The notes: a model not told the origin generated them from the sequence alone. A stretch of DNA of 64,000 bases from Scybalousia_A sp964542225 (GCA_964542225.1 CAZITO010000004.1:1-64000), one strand, 5' to 3'. Numbered from the stretch's first letter, positions 36,401 to 45,142 are shown. Numbers and translations are program-made.

Positions 36401-36833
36401 AGATATAGCAAAAATAGAAACGGAGGGCAGATACACCTTGACCATAGAGAATAAAGAAATAGAACTTGCTTTGTCTGACGTGGAAATAACCACAAAAGAC
36501 ATTGAGGGCTGGGTGGTTGCCACTGAGGGCAGTTTGACCGTGGCTTTGGACACCACTATTACTCGTGATTTAAGGTTGGAAGCCATTGCAAGAGAATTGG
36601 TCAATAGAATACAAAACATAAGAAAGGACAGCAACTTTGAGGTAACGGACAACATAAGCGTTGAGTTGCAGGAGGAGGAAGAGTTAAAGGCTTCTTGTGA
36701 GCAGTACAAAGATTATATTTGCAACGAAACCTTGACAAAGCAATTGCAATTAAATTCTTCTATAGATAACCCTACCGCAATGTTGGATATCTTGGAGGGC
36801 AAACAAACAGCCATAAAGGTAACAAAATATTAA
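33408..36833 (+). CDS. ileS: Isoleucyl-tRNA synthetase, long (type 2, eukaryote-like) form
   Basis: A 1141-residue class I synthetase. The HIGH-type motif is in SANGKPGIHHVMART (about residues 50-64). DTHGLPVE and the editing domain (CP1, about 200-400) with TTPWTLPSNTALAVG follow. GVDQTRGWFFTLH precedes the KMSKS loop NKMSKRLGNAVDPFEM (about 687-702). The C-terminal region is the long form of type 2 enzymes, which are often insensitive to mupirocin; that is family knowledge, not shown here. The type III restriction operon starts 77 bases after the stop. Confidence 0.96.
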   Translation: MKYREYSQLNLTEIEKDVREKWQKEDTFNQSLKEREGNKPFIFFEGPPSANGKPGIHHVMARTIKDIFCRYKTLKGYYVTRKAGWDTHGLPVELGVEKNLGITKEDIGKKISVDQYNAECRKTVLQFKDLWDKLTEQMGYWVDLNYPYITFKNEYIETLWWLLGEIYKKGLLYKGYTIQPYSPAAGTGLSSHELNMPGCYRDVKDTTIVAQFKIKEQQTKENPILKQYVKDLSKAYFLAWTTTPWTLPSNTALAVGPNIDYVIVESFNPYSFEPIIVFLAKNLLYTHFKKENENKDFASYNKGDKEIPFRVLAECKGKDLIDIEYEQLIPWVTPIREEGDAFRVIGGDYVTTEDGTGIVHIAPTFGADDARVAKLSNIAPLHLLDKNGKPQPMVDKSGKFFLLEELDKDYTDKYINKDLYKEYAGRYVKNAYDDTLTDKDTTLDVDLCVMLKQQHLAFKIEKHTHSYPHCWRTDKPVLYYPLDSWFIKTTAIKDRLIELNKTINWKPQATGTGRFGNWLENLVDWNLSRSRYWGTPLPIWRTEDGKEEICIGSVKQLSEEIEKSIKAGFMRENKYSSSDYDSFDLHRPYIDEVVLVSESGKPMKRETDLIDVWFDSGAMPYAQRHFPFECTEEDLKKYYFPADFIAEGVDQTRGWFFTLHTIATMVFDSVAFKNVVSNGLVLDKNGNKMSKRLGNAVDPFEMMNKYGADATRWYMISNSQPWDNLKFDPEGIDEVRRKLFGTLYNTYSFFVLYANIDGFAYKEKDIPINQRPEIDRWILSELNTLITNVDKAFNDYEPTKAARLISNFVDEYLSNWYVRLCRRRFWKGEYSEDKISAYQTLYRCLEVIAKLSSPIAPFFAENMFVNLNNVTHKDKHNSVHLTDFPVAEESLIDKDLESRMQMAQKICSLVLSLRKRHNLKVRQPLASIMIPCDAETQTEIEKVKNLILSEVNVKEIKYLSLQNDVLSKNIKANFKTLGPKYGSLMKNIAKAISEFSQQDIAKIETEGRYTLTIENKEIELALSDVEITTKDIEGWVVATEGSLTVALDTTITRDLRLEAIARELVNRIQNIRKDSNFEVTDNISVELQEEEELKASCEQYKDYICNETLTKQLQLNSSIDNPTAMLDILEGKQTAIKVTKY

Positions 36834-36851
36834 TTTTTCAAATTTTTTACT

Positions 36852-36889
36852 TTGCAGGTGGTCAATATAAAGTATTTCCCAACCTGCAA
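36852..36889 (+). promoter_or_regulatory. Inverted repeat in the leader of the mod-res operon, overlapping a promoter-like -7 element
   Basis: TTGCAGGT (36852-36859) and ACCTGCAA (36882-36889) form a perfect 8-bp inverted repeat. A near-consensus -7 element (TTACTTTG, 36847-36854) overlaps its left arm. There is no T-run, so it is more likely an operator or an mRNA structure than a terminator. Confidence 0.45.
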
Positions 36890-36909
36890 GGTAAAATACT
36901 TATGTTGGT

Positions 36910-38762
36910 ATGGCAAAAATAGACAGACAATATTTAAGAAACCTTGTCAATGGTTTGCAAGGTATAAGTGCGGAGGACAGAAGCCAACTTTTGCAACTTG
37001 TAAACGAACAAAAGCGATATGGTTTGGTTTGGGAAGATAAGCCCGAAGAGGCAGAGCAGATAATGAAAGAAAAACTCCCAATAATAGAGGAAGTGGAAGA
37101 CAAACGTATTATCAACGATACCTCTGAGGAAAAATACCCCAACCATATAATAATAGAGGGCGACAACCTGCACGCTTTAACTACTCTTTGCTATACACAT
37201 GAGGGCAAAATAGATGTTATTTATATAGACCCGCCATATAATACGGGCGCTAAAGATTGGAGATACAATAATGATTTTGTTGATGAGTTAGATAGTTATA
37301 GGCATAGTAAATGGCTTAGTTTTATGAGTCATAGATTGCGTATAGCAAAAAGACTTTTAACAATTAATGGCATTATTGTTTGTGCTATAGACCATCATGA
37401 GATATTTTCATTAGGATTATTGATGGATGATATTTTTGGGGAAGAAAATAGACTTGGAATTGTAGCAGTAGTTCATAAATCAGAAGGAAGAAATCAGGAA
37501 AAATTTTTTGGTACAAGTCATGAGTATGCTTTATTCTATAGTAAAAATAAAATACGTGCTAATTTTAATAACATAGCATTATCAGAAGAGGTAAAAGCAA
37601 CATTTACCAAAAGCGATGAGTCCGGTTTGTATCGCCTAAATAATTACAGGCGTGACGGGGGGGGGGACACAACTTACGACAAAATAAGCCAAATTTTTGG
37701 TATCCAATATACGTAAGTAAAGACTTAAAAACAATAACATTAACGGCGAATGATGATTATTTAGAAATACTGCCAATAACAAATACAGGGCAAGAACGAA
37801 CTTGGAAAACAAAAGCGGATACATTTAGTGAAAGATTAAATTTAGGATTAATTGTTGCAGATTATCATCAAGGTAGGGTACAAATATTTGAAAAATATAG
37901 AGAAAACCAAGTAATAAAAACTCATTGGACAGAGCCGAAATACCACGCTATTCATTATGGAACTAAGCTATTAGAGCAGATATTAGGAAGTTCAAAGTTT
38001 AATTTTCCGAAATCTTTATATCTCATTCAAGACACTCTAAAATTATCAACTCAAAAAGATGCGCTTATTCTTGATTTTTTTGCGGGGTCGGGTACAACTT
38101 TGCATGCTACTATGCAATTAAATAATGAGGATGGTGGCAACAGGCAATGTATTTTGGTTACCAATAATGAAAACAATATTTGTGAAGAGGTTACCTACGA
38201 AAGAAACAAAAGAGTAATACAAGGCTATACCAATCAAAAAGGAGAAAGCATAGAGGGATTAAAGAAAAATAATCTCCGCTATTACAAAATAAAAGCCGTA
38301 GGCAGAGAAAAAACCTTAAAGAACAAAAAAACTTTGGTTGCCCTTAGTTGCGGAATGCTCAATATAAAGGAAAATATATATAAGGAGGAAAACACCTTCG
38401 GCTCTTTGCTCTTAAAGAAAAACAAATGCCGTTACTTCTCCCAAGGACAAAAACAAATGCTTGTCATTATTGACGAGGAGTGGATAGCAAAGATAGTGGA
38501 GCAATTGAAAAATATGGAGGTAAAAGAACCTATAAAAATATATGTCTTTTCCAATAGCGGTTATGCGTGGGACGATGATTTTTATGAGGTAAGGGATAAG
38601 GTGGAACCTTGTGCCTTGCCCGAGGCTATTTACAACGCTTACAAACACATTTTGCCCGAAGCGGAAGATAAAATAATAGATACGGGAGAGGAAAAAACTT
38701 TGACCGCCGAGCAGGAAGAAGAATTATTGAGAATGTACGAAAAAGCCATGCAGGAGGAATGA
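36910..38762 (+). CDS. mod: Type III restriction-modification methyltransferase (Mod), interrupted at a G10 tract (phase-variable, off in this sequence)
   Basis: A beta-class adenine-N6 methyltransferase. The N-terminal frame (36910-37716) has an N-terminal helical region, the EGDNLHAL word and the catalytic motif IYIDPPYNTGAKDW (DPPY at residues 107-110). It reads DGGG at the G10 tract (37657-37666) and stops after 268 residues. From the tract on, a second frame continues without a break as NLRQNKPNFWYPIYVSKDL, through the AdoMet motif LDFFAGSGTTLHA, to the stop at 38762. With 8 or 11 G the frames join to one protein of about 617 residues, the normal Mod size. With 10 G the AdoMet motif is lost, so no active enzyme would be made. 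res begins 4 bases after the stop. Confidence 0.9.
37657..37666 (+). repeat. G10 homopolymer tract, probable slipped-strand switch of mod
   Basis: Ten G residues in an AT-rich gene, located in the target-recognition part of mod. The upstream frame enters at the first G. The downstream frame requires a tract length of 8 or 11. Confidence 0.85.
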
Positions 38763-38766
38763 AAAA

Positions 38767-41145
38767 ATGTTTGAATTAAAAGAATATCAACAAAATGCTG
38801 TTTCTGAATTAAGACAAAAAATTATAAATTGTCTTGCCCAGCAGCAAGAGAAAAGACAAAAAATAGTTTTCAAAGCCCCCACAGGCTCGGGCAAAACCAT
38901 AATGGCTTTTTCCATTTTGTCCGAAGTAGCCGAATTGGTGCAAGACAATTATAACCTACCCTCGCAACAAGTGGCTTATATATGGCTTGCTCCAAACAAA
39001 CTGCACGAACAGAGTTATTTCAAAATGAAAAACTTTTTTTCCGCCACCAAACGTCTTCACCCTATGCGTTGGGACGATATAGACCATTCTTTGGAATGTT
39101 TGCAAAGCGGAGATATTCTTTTTCTCAATTGGGAAAGTGTCAATAAGGACAACGCCATAATAATGCGGGAAAGCGAGCAGAGACGCAACCTTAAGGAAAT
39201 AGCCTATCGTACCCAAGTGGAAAACCAAACTCCCATTGTCGTTATAGTGGATGAGGAACATATGTTTGCCGGCAGAAACGCAAAGAAGAGCGAAAAAGTT
39301 TTGCAACTGCTCAACCCTCTTATAGAATTTCGTATATCCGCCACACCCGAGACAGCAGGAAATTTTACTTATACCATATACAGACAAGACGTAATAAAGG
39401 AAGAGATGATAAAAAAAAGCATCTTTCTCAATCCTGCCATAGAAGACGAACACAGTGGCTTGTCGGTAAATCAACAATTGCTAAAAAACGCACTCAAAAA
39501 GCGACAAGAATTAAAAGAAAAATATGAAAAGATTGGCAAACAAATAAACCCCTTGCTTTTGATACAACTGCCAAACGATTCTTCGGAAAGCAACAATGAC
39601 GAGGAGCGTAAAATAATAGAAGAGGTAAAAGCCTATCTTCAAATGCCTCAAATAAATATTACAACCGACAATGGTAAATTGGCGGTATGGCTAAGCAATG
39701 AGAAAATCAACCTTTCCAATATAGAAAAACAAGACAATATTGCAGAAGTTTTATTATTCAAGCAGGCTATTGCCTTGGGCTGGGATTGTCCGAGGGCGGC
39801 GGTATTGCTTATTTTTAGAGAAATGCAAAGCATTACTTTTACCGTCCAAACCGTTGGCAGAATACTTCGTATGCCCGAGCAGTGTTTTTATGAGGACGAT
39901 GCTTTGAATCATGGTTATGTTTATACCAATCTGAGTGCTAATATGATAGTAATAGCAAAGGATGATATGAATTTTATGAGCAAATACATTGCTTACAGAA
40001 AAAAAGATATAGAAAACGTAGATTTGACAGCCGAATATATTAATCAAAGAAAAGTAAGAAACCGTTTGGAAGCCGACTTTAAAAAAGAATTGTTGAACAC
40101 TTTTAAGGAAAAGTGGCATATTGACGAACATTTGTTGTTTGAAGATGAAGATTATTTTGCCGATGATATGACAATGGCAGACAATCCAGCAAACAATCAA
40201 AACGCAGAAAAAACAGAGAGTAATGCCATTGTAAGAAATATGCACAATTCCAAACTCAATTTTAATGTAACCAATATTTTTGCTTCCATTCCAAAAGATT
40301 TGTCCATAGAGTCAGGTGCTTTCGGCATTGTGGAAATAAACAAAAAAACCAAAATGGCTCGTAGCAGTAGCGAGATAAACAGGGCGTTTTATCTTTTTTG
40401 CAGGGCGCATGTCGGAGATTTTGCCAAAAAAGAAAGCACGCCCATGCTTGTCGGCGCTTTGGTGGAAATGATGGGTAAGTATTTTGGCAGGTTTGATTTT
40501 GATGCAAAAAAGATAATTCTCTATTACGAAAACCAATACAAAATAATTCCCATAATAGAGGAGGCCTTGCAAAGATATCGCAACAAGTTGGCAAAAAAGA
40601 GAGAGCAGGAAATAAAACCAACCTCTTATCAATGGCAACTACCCGAGCAAAGACTGTACAACGAAGAAACACACGAACAAGAAAAAAGTTATTTGCACGC
40701 AATGGAGCCGTTTTACAAATTGATAAAAGAATCCTCTCCGGAAAATAGATTCAGGCAGTTTTTGGAGCAAAATGAGGAAAGTATAGAGTGGTGGTACAAA
40801 AACGGAGATAGTGGCAAAGAAAACTTTTCCATTTCTTACAAATCCACAGCAAACGTTGCCTCGCTTTTCTATGTGGATTATATAATACATTTGAGAAATG
40901 GAATAACCTGCCTATTTGACACAAAGACAAAGGAAAGCGATATCAATGCACCCAACAAACACAATGCTTTAATAGAATACATAAACACCCAAAACAAGAA
41001 AAGCGAAAACAAATTTGTAGGAGGAATAATAATAGAGGACGCAAATAATAACGGAGTTTGGAAATATAGTGCTTTTCCTATAACAAACACCAAAGAAATG
41101 CAAGGCTGGGATGTGTTTTCGCCTAAGGATATGAATAAAAAATAA
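38767..41145 (+). CDS. res: Type III restriction endonuclease subunit (Res), DEAD/DEAH-box translocase-nuclease
   Basis: A 792-residue Res subunit. Helicase motifs: Walker A APTGSGKT (about residues 37-44), motif II VDEEH (about 161-165), motif III RISATPE, and motif VI QTVGRILRMP (about 362-371). Near the C-terminus YVDYIIHLRNGITCLFDTKTKES (about 700-722) has the PD-(D/E)xK-like nuclease layout. It needs Mod to recognise DNA, so the off state of mod should silence it too. The gene is intact, with 4 bases to mod and 8 bases to the next gene. Confidence 0.92.
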   Translation: MFELKEYQQNAVSELRQKIINCLAQQQEKRQKIVFKAPTGSGKTIMAFSILSEVAELVQDNYNLPSQQVAYIWLAPNKLHEQSYFKMKNFFSATKRLHPMRWDDIDHSLECLQSGDILFLNWESVNKDNAIIMRESEQRRNLKEIAYRTQVENQTPIVVIVDEEHMFAGRNAKKSEKVLQLLNPLIEFRISATPETAGNFTYTIYRQDVIKEEMIKKSIFLNPAIEDEHSGLSVNQQLLKNALKKRQELKEKYEKIGKQINPLLLIQLPNDSSESNNDEERKIIEEVKAYLQMPQINITTDNGKLAVWLSNEKINLSNIEKQDNIAEVLLFKQAIALGWDCPRAAVLLIFREMQSITFTVQTVGRILRMPEQCFYEDDALNHGYVYTNLSANMIVIAKDDMNFMSKYIAYRKKDIENVDLTAEYINQRKVRNRLEADFKKELLNTFKEKWHIDEHLLFEDEDYFADDMTMADNPANNQNAEKTESNAIVRNMHNSKLNFNVTNIFASIPKDLSIESGAFGIVEINKKTKMARSSSEINRAFYLFCRAHVGDFAKKESTPMLVGALVEMMGKYFGRFDFDAKKIILYYENQYKIIPIIEEALQRYRNKLAKKREQEIKPTSYQWQLPEQRLYNEETHEQEKSYLHAMEPFYKLIKESSPENRFRQFLEQNEESIEWWYKNGDSGKENFSISYKSTANVASLFYVDYIIHLRNGITCLFDTKTKESDINAPNKHNALIEYINTQNKKSENKFVGGIIIEDANNNGVWKYSAFPITNTKEMQGWDVFSPKDMNKK

Positions 41146-41153
41146 CCACAATT

Positions 41154-41375
41154 ATGGCAAGAAAAAATATTGACTTAGATTTTTTTAATTATGGTATCAA
41201 GCACTATGATATGCAACTTATAGAAAGTTTCAGTATGGAAAACAAAGTGGATTTCGATTGGTTAAGAGACCATGTGCTAAAAGAATATCAAAAACAAAAA
41301 AACGAAAAGGACAAAGATTTGGATATAGACAGCGTAAAGAAAATAATAAAAAACGCACTGAAAAAAGTAAAATAA
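41154..41375 (+). CDS. Small charged protein of the defence operon, 73 residues
   Basis: A 73-residue acidic/basic protein without signal or membrane segment. It begins ARKNIDLDFFNYGIKHYDMQ and continues as predicted helices ending in SVKKIIKNALKKVK. I recognise no domain. It is tightly packed between res (8 bases) and the DndD-like gene (15 bases), so it is probably a working subunit or adaptor. Small proteins in similar places occur in other DNA-modification defence loci; homology is not claimed. Confidence 0.7.
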   Translation: MARKNIDLDFFNYGIKHYDMQLIESFSMENKVDFDWLRDHVLKEYQKQKNEKDKDLDIDSVKKIIKNALKKVK

Positions 41376-41390
41376 AACCCTTTAACAATT

Positions 41391-43396
41391 ATGCAAATAC
41401 AACATATATCTGCAGAAAATTATAAAACTTATCTGCACTTGGATTTGGATATTTCCGTAGAAAAAGACAGACCGATTATTCTTATAGGAGGAGCAAACGG
41501 AGGAGGCAAAACAACACTGTTTGATACCATAGCAGGAGCGTTGTATGGTTTGGAGATAAAGGATAAAAAGACTTTTAGGGAGTTGCTGAATTCTGCAATA
41601 GAAGACACAAATAATCAAAAAATAATACTTTCCATATCTTTTATGGGTTACGCAGGCGGCAGTTTGAATCAATATAAATTGACAAGAACCTATGCTTGTA
41701 TAGAAGACAAAGTTTCCGAAAATGTTACTTTGTTGTGGGATAGTAATAAATTTTCTTACGGCACATATTCTTCCATAGACCAGAGAAAAGATATGGAATC
41801 CACAATAAACAGCATAATAAAGGCTAACTTGCCAAAGGAGTTGAGTAATTATTTTCTTTTTGACGCAATGAAAACCGGCGAACTTGTCAAAGAAGAACAA
41901 CTTAGCGGACTTATTCAAAACAATATACAATCCGTTATGGGCTTTTATAAGTATAGCCAATTGCAAAAAGCCTCACAACTACTGCTTGAAGAAGAAAATG
42001 CCAAACGACTAAAAGATAAAGAACAAAAAAGAGAATATGAACAAGTGGTAAAAGATAAAGAAAAAGCAGAGGAAGAAAAAAAGAATTTGGAAAAAATTCT
42101 AAGTGATGCTTTGGAATATGCGGCGGACAACAAACAACATATAGAGCAATTGAGAAAAGGACAAAAAGACAACGAAGCCATACAAGAAAAATAAAAAGAA
42201 CTCAAACAAGAATAAATAACGTAGTAGAAGAAGCAAAAGAATATACAAGTAAGGTTTTGGCAATAGTACAAGAGATAGAGAAAGATGTGTTTTTTCCAAA
42301 ACTTGCCGATTTGATAAAAAATGAGGTGGAACTTATTTTGCAAAGCAAAAAAGAAATAGAAAATGCCAACAGAGATGTATTATCAAAAGACAAGTTGGAG
42401 CAATTGACAAAAAAAATCGTGCATATCATTCAAGAACAATATACGGTACAGGGCAGAATAGATACGGAGTCCATAGTGGAGGAATTGGAGAATAGTCAAA
42501 AGCATAACAATATTAAAGATAAATATGACTATTTGAACAGAACCGATATAGAAAAACTTTCTTCGCTTATTAACCATATTTCCAATAATAAATGGACTTT
42601 TATGGCAAGTGAAAAGGAAAGACTTAATAAAGAAATAGATAATCTGCCTATGGAGAAAAACAGACTCGAAACCTATAAAAAACAACTCTCCGGTGATGAT
42701 TATTCTTTGATTAAACAATACGAAAAAAACGACCAAACAATATTACAAACAAAAGATTTTATAAAAGAAAAGGAAAGAACAATAAGAGAGTTTGAAAAAC
42801 AAATAGAAAAATACGACTATCAAATACCTACCGAGCCAGACCCCAAGTATGATTTGCTTTGCAGGTTGCCAAACTATTTCAAAAATATGTCCAAACGTCT
42901 TCTTAATTCAAAGAAAAAAGCCATAGAACAAAGAATGCGGGAGGAATTAAATAAAAACCTTGTTATTTACCAAGGTATGATAGATAGAGTTGTGCTTAGT
43001 GATGAGAAAGACAATATTACCTTTAAAATGTATCATAAACAAGGCAATGAAATATATCTTAGCCAACTAAATGCGGGAGCAAAACAAACAGTAATGCAAG
43101 TGTTGTTAAAGGTATTGTATGAATTGGGAGACTACGACCCGCCTGTAATGATAGATACGGTTATGGGAGTATTAGACCAAGAAAGCCGAGACTCCATAAT
43201 AGAAAACTATTTTCCGGACCTCGCAAGTCAAACCATATTATTGAGTACAGATACGGAAATAAGAAAAGAGGGCGATTTTGAAAAATTGGCACCCTTTGTT
43301 TCCAAAGTATTTACGCTTCACAGAGACAAAGAAAAACAATGTACAACAATAACCAATGATTATTTTGGAATAGAATTAAAAGATGCAGAGTTATGA
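41391..43396 (+). CDS. DndD-like SMC/ABC ATPase, reading frame interrupted near 42191
   Basis: The N-terminal frame (41391-42194, 267 residues) has an AAA_23-type start ISAENYKTYLHLDLDIS and the P-loop GGANGGGKTTLFD (about residues 33-45), then a coiled coil. It stops at TAA (42192-42194) right after an A5 run. The -1 frame is open from there to 43396, with more coiled coil and the C-terminal ATPase half: LNAGAKQTVMQVLL, VMIDTVMGVLDQESR and DLASQTILLSTDTEI. The last three match DndD (LSAGEKQ, VIDTPLGRLD, HQVILLSTDTEID). Joined by one base or a -1 slip, the product is about 668 residues, the usual DndD size. The signature motif has Ala instead of Glu or Gly (AGAKQ). The stop overlaps the next start (ATGA). 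Confidence 0.82.
42187..42191 (+). other. A5 run with immediate stop: indel or -1 frameshift site in the DndD-like gene
   Basis: The zero frame reads GAA AAA TAA. Re-reading the last A gives ATA AAA AGA and opens the -1 frame, which encodes the rest of the protein. It could be a real mutation, a sequencing error in a homopolymer, or ribosomal slippage. Confidence 0.55.
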
Positions 43397-44982
43397 TTGA
43401 TATCAATTTGGAAGGTATGAGGCAATTGGATGGTATTAACGATAAGTTGTCCTCAATAAAAGCAAAATTGGAAGAATATATAAATCTTAAAAAATATGGT
43501 TATGGAATTAGAGAGATATCTCTTAACAACTCTCAAGTAATGAGGATTTGCCTGCTTGTGGGTCTTAGCAACAATGACAAGAGAGAGATGTCGGAAATAA
43601 ATAAGTTGATTACTTCTAAACAAAACCAGCCGATTGTTTCCACTTTTTTTACAAAATCGGGCTTAAAAGACACTTTCATTGCTTTGATAAAAATGAGGTA
43701 TCATAATGAAGATGTTCAGTGGGAAAGCAGTTCTCAACTTTCAAAGATTCTTGGTTATGAAATGCTTAAAGGTAGAGATATTTTGTTAAAACCCGATGCT
43801 TTGGAAGATTGGTTTGCTTTTTCCAACGGTGTCAGTTTGTTTAAGGCTATGGATATACCCGAGTTAAATCTTAGAATAGGCAGTTATGAAAATGGCAACG
43901 ATGCCTTTTTGGATATAAATAGCAGAAATATTCCTAATACTCAAATGCTTATAGCAGGAACAACAGGTTCTGGCAAGTCCAATTTACTTGCTGTTTTGAT
44001 AAATCAGGTAAGAGAAATTTCTTGCAACAGTGCTTATCCTGTAAATTTCTTGTTATTTGACTACAAAGGAGAGTTCTCAGACGAGGCAAATAAACATTGG
44101 CTTTCTCTTTTCAATACAAATACATCGGCAATACTTGACCCTATGAAAGAACCTTTGCCTTTTTCTCCCTTTAAAGATTTTGCGGGTAAGACCCTTAACG
44201 AAATAAATCTTTATTCAACAACAATGGCACAAGCACTTGTAAGTATATTTGGTGCAAATATAAGCGCAAAAATGCAAGATAGATTATCCTCTGCCATTAT
44301 AGAGGCTTATAAAAAAAATGATTTTAAGCCTATAAGCATTCATTCTATAATTGATAACTACACCGCTTTGTTACCGGAGAAAAAACAAGACGATGTAGAT
44401 AGTATATTGTCTTCTCTAAAGACAATGGACAGAGCAAATCTTTTTTCTGAACAAGATGATATTAATCTTGTAAAAGATTGTTATATCATAAACTTGTCGC
44501 AATACCCCAAGGATGGACCTATAGCAAAGGCAATTGTATATTTTGTAATATCAAAACTTAATAATATTTATGAATCTTTGCCAAAACAAGCGAGCAATGA
44601 AAATGTGGTGGAATTAAGACATTTTACCATTATAGACGAGGCACATTATATGCTTGATTTTGAAAATCAACCCTTGAAAAATCTTATTGCCGTGGGCAGA
44701 AACAAAGGAATGAGTATTATTCTTGCAACTCAAAATATGGAACAATACAAAAACAAACATTTTGATTATATAGCCAATGCTCAGTATCCTATAATAATGA
44801 AGCAACAAACTATGAATGACGCAATACTTAGAAATTTGTTTGGTGTGAATAGCAACGAATTACAGGAGTTAAAACAAGAAATAACCTCATTACAAAAAGG
44901 GGAATTGATAATAAAAGACACAAATAGTAACTTCGGTATTGGCAAAAAATTTAAAAAAATCAAAGTAACACATTTAATATAA
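43393..44982 (+). CDS. HerA/FtsK-like ATPase with an N-terminal DndE-like domain
   Basis: A 529-residue protein. Residues 1-115 resemble DndE: LNNSQVMRICLLVGLSN followed by TKSGLKDTFIALIKMRYHNED fits the DndE pattern of LCRxAFxLSL and a later YxALLKxRC-type helix. From about 165 a HerA/FtsK ATPase follows: Walker A GTTGSGKSN (189-197), FDYKGEFSD, Walker B HFTIIDEAHYM (about 411-421), then ILATQN and an arginine-containing VGRNKG segment. Such ATPases pump or unwind DNA as hexamers. It is last in the operon and overlaps the DndD-like gene by 4 bases. The ATPase call is firm; the DndE call is from pattern similarity only. Confidence 0.75.
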   Translation: MIDINLEGMRQLDGINDKLSSIKAKLEEYINLKKYGYGIREISLNNSQVMRICLLVGLSNNDKREMSEINKLITSKQNQPIVSTFFTKSGLKDTFIALIKMRYHNEDVQWESSSQLSKILGYEMLKGRDILLKPDALEDWFAFSNGVSLFKAMDIPELNLRIGSYENGNDAFLDINSRNIPNTQMLIAGTTGSGKSNLLAVLINQVREISCNSAYPVNFLLFDYKGEFSDEANKHWLSLFNTNTSAILDPMKEPLPFSPFKDFAGKTLNEINLYSTTMAQALVSIFGANISAKMQDRLSSAIIEAYKKNDFKPISIHSIIDNYTALLPEKKQDDVDSILSSLKTMDRANLFSEQDDINLVKDCYIINLSQYPKDGPIAKAIVYFVISKLNNIYESLPKQASNENVVELRHFTIIDEAHYMLDFENQPLKNLIAVGRNKGMSIILATQNMEQYKNKHFDYIANAQYPIIMKQQTMNDAILRNLFGVNSNELQELKQEITSLQKGELIIKDTNSNFGIGKKFKKIKVTHLI

Positions 44983-45111
44983 AAATACGTAGTTTTAAAA
45001 TTTGTTTTAGGTTGGCGTAGGTTAGTTGTTTTGCATAAGTGTTTAACCATATAAAAACTTATACTATCTTATGGTAACCTATTATTTTTTTTAAGAAAAG
45101 TGATAAAAAAT

Positions 45112-45142
45112 TTTGTGGTATCAAAAAAAATATATAACTTTG
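45112..45142 (+). promoter_or_regulatory. Promoter of the paired small secreted protein genes (TTTG-N19-TAACTTTG)
   Basis: TTTG at 45112-45115 and TAACTTTG at 45135-45142 with perfect spacing. The ~130-base leader contains a palindrome TTAAAGTACTTTAA (45192-45205) and an unusual AAGGAGG (45225-45232 region). Bases 44983-45085 hold the short intergenic motif family (GTTGGCGTAGGTTAG). Confidence 0.75.

Noticed and set aside
38100..38762. A separate 220-residue gene with an FAGSGTT-like start region
   Set aside because: Its frame is open back to the G10 tract and contains the AdoMet motif before the first ATG; it is the second half of mod, not an independent gene.
42257..43396. An independent gene starting at TTG 42257
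   Set aside because: The frame is open upstream to the A5 run and the product is the C-terminal half of the DndD-like ATPase.
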